Assembly: GCA_017555025.1 (NCBI GenBank)
Contig: JAFZHC010000007.1
Location: 1 to 40,166 of the forward strand
Direction of reading: 5' to 3'
DNA from: Akkermansia sp.
GTDB lineage: Bacteria > Verrucomicrobiota > Verrucomicrobiia > Verrucomicrobiales > Akkermansiaceae
Length of the DNA stretch: 40,166 bases
Both the position numbers and the translations under genes were made by a program. The notes below the pieces were generated by a model. The model had not been told where the DNA came from. It searched no databases and saw nothing but the letters and a program-made list of their open reading frames with translations. This document shows positions 40,026 through 40,166 of this stretch, piece by piece; the first letter of the stretch is position 1; every line of letters begins with the position of its first letter.

Positions 40026-40166
40026 GGGGTCAACTCCAAAAAGTGTGGAAACGCTGTTATTTGAGTCATCGGCCATGTGAGCACTCTACTAATACCCTTA
40101 ATTTGTAGTTTTGGAAGTTTCTGTAGCCATAACCTCGGCGTTGAATTCCTTTTATCTTACGATGAA
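40026..40166. mobile_element. Left end of an ISL3-type insertion sequence (runs off the window)
   Basis: The element appears to begin at GGGGTCAACTCC (40026), the probable outer edge of a terminal inverted repeat of about 25 nt. The 3' end of its transposase gene lies 40 nt inside. The other end and any target duplication are outside the window. Confidence 0.6.
40066..40166 (-). CDS. ISL3-family transposase, C-terminal end only
   Basis: Only the last 33 codons are in the window; the rest continues to the right. The reading frame gives HRKIKGIQRRGYGYRNF, then QNYKLRVLVECSHGR and a TGA at 40066-40068. The pattern K-I-K-x-I-x-R-R-x-x-G-Y-R-N-F-x-N-x-x-L-R is the typical C terminus of ISL3 (IS204/IS1001/IS1096/IS1165) DDE transposases. 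The element's integrity cannot be judged. Confidence 0.8.
   Translation of the reverse strand, partial: HRKIKGIQRRGYGYRNFQNYKLRVLVECSHGR

Overview
The window looks like chromosomal DNA of a gut member of the Verrucomicrobiota, probably close to Akkermansia. The reasons are a moderately high GC content, a secreted family-95 fucosidase (host-glycan use), a ribH-nusB-ftsY-rlmN gene order, and proteins of PVC-group character (a short zinc-free S14, a RelE-like single gene). This assignment is inference from gene content; no 16S rRNA or other marker search could be run. Most of the window is housekeeping or transport sequence in compact operons. There is no phage, CRISPR array or obvious defence island.

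Layout. 1-3243 (minus): an FHA-domain protein followed by a secreted GH95 alpha-L-fucosidase. 3439-4527 (minus): mnmA. 4665-6989 (plus): a membrane-anchored transglutaminase-like protein with a long charged coiled coil. Two related palindromic intergenic elements lie at 3306-3422 and 6993-7138. 7218-12610 (plus): RelE-like protein, ABC-2 permease, MarC-family protein, unknown membrane protein, MTA/SAH deaminase, DEDDh exonuclease and acyl-ACP thioesterase. 12634-17946 (minus): operon ribH-nusB-ftsY-rlmN plus a clearly AT-richer PIG-L deacetylase gene. 18083-19579 (minus): GadC-like amino-acid antiporter with a strong terminator. 19901-21928 (plus): rpsN, an FmdB-type zinc ribbon and a CNNM/CBS protein. 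22159-22248: tRNA-Ser(GCT). 22351-26573 (plus): periplasmic thioredoxin-like protein, ABC-F ATPase and AspT/YidE-type antiporter. 26774-31686 (plus): a physiological unit of DASS anion transporter, cNMP-domain histidine kinase, single-domain response regulator and outer-membrane barrel. 31756-39593 (minus): a seven-gene run argC, NtrC-type regulator, GT-C-like membrane protein, xseB, dxs, TPR protein, recO. 39705-39778: tRNA-Pro(GGG). The right edge holds the 3' end of an ISL3-type transposase gene, inserted into the tail of an unknown minus-strand gene.

The most striking cross-cutting signal is regulatory. Several sigma70-like promoters place the predicted transcription start at, or within about 4 nt of, the start codon, with no Shine-Dalgarno sequence. 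They precede the FHA gene, the transglutaminase-like gene, the RelE-like gene, the thioesterase gene, the ABC-F gene and argC. This suggests frequent leaderless or near-leaderless mRNAs. argC and tRNA-Pro appear to share one overlapping -35 box on opposite strands. The dicarboxylate-type transporter has a leader carrying two overlapping mini-ORFs. The best candidate for a coherent system that may be undescribed is the transporter-kinase-regulator-porin operon at 26.7-31.7 kb.

All promoter, terminator and motif calls were made by eye. Start codons were moved to internal ATGs where the longest reading frame began with an upstream extension lacking family similarity.
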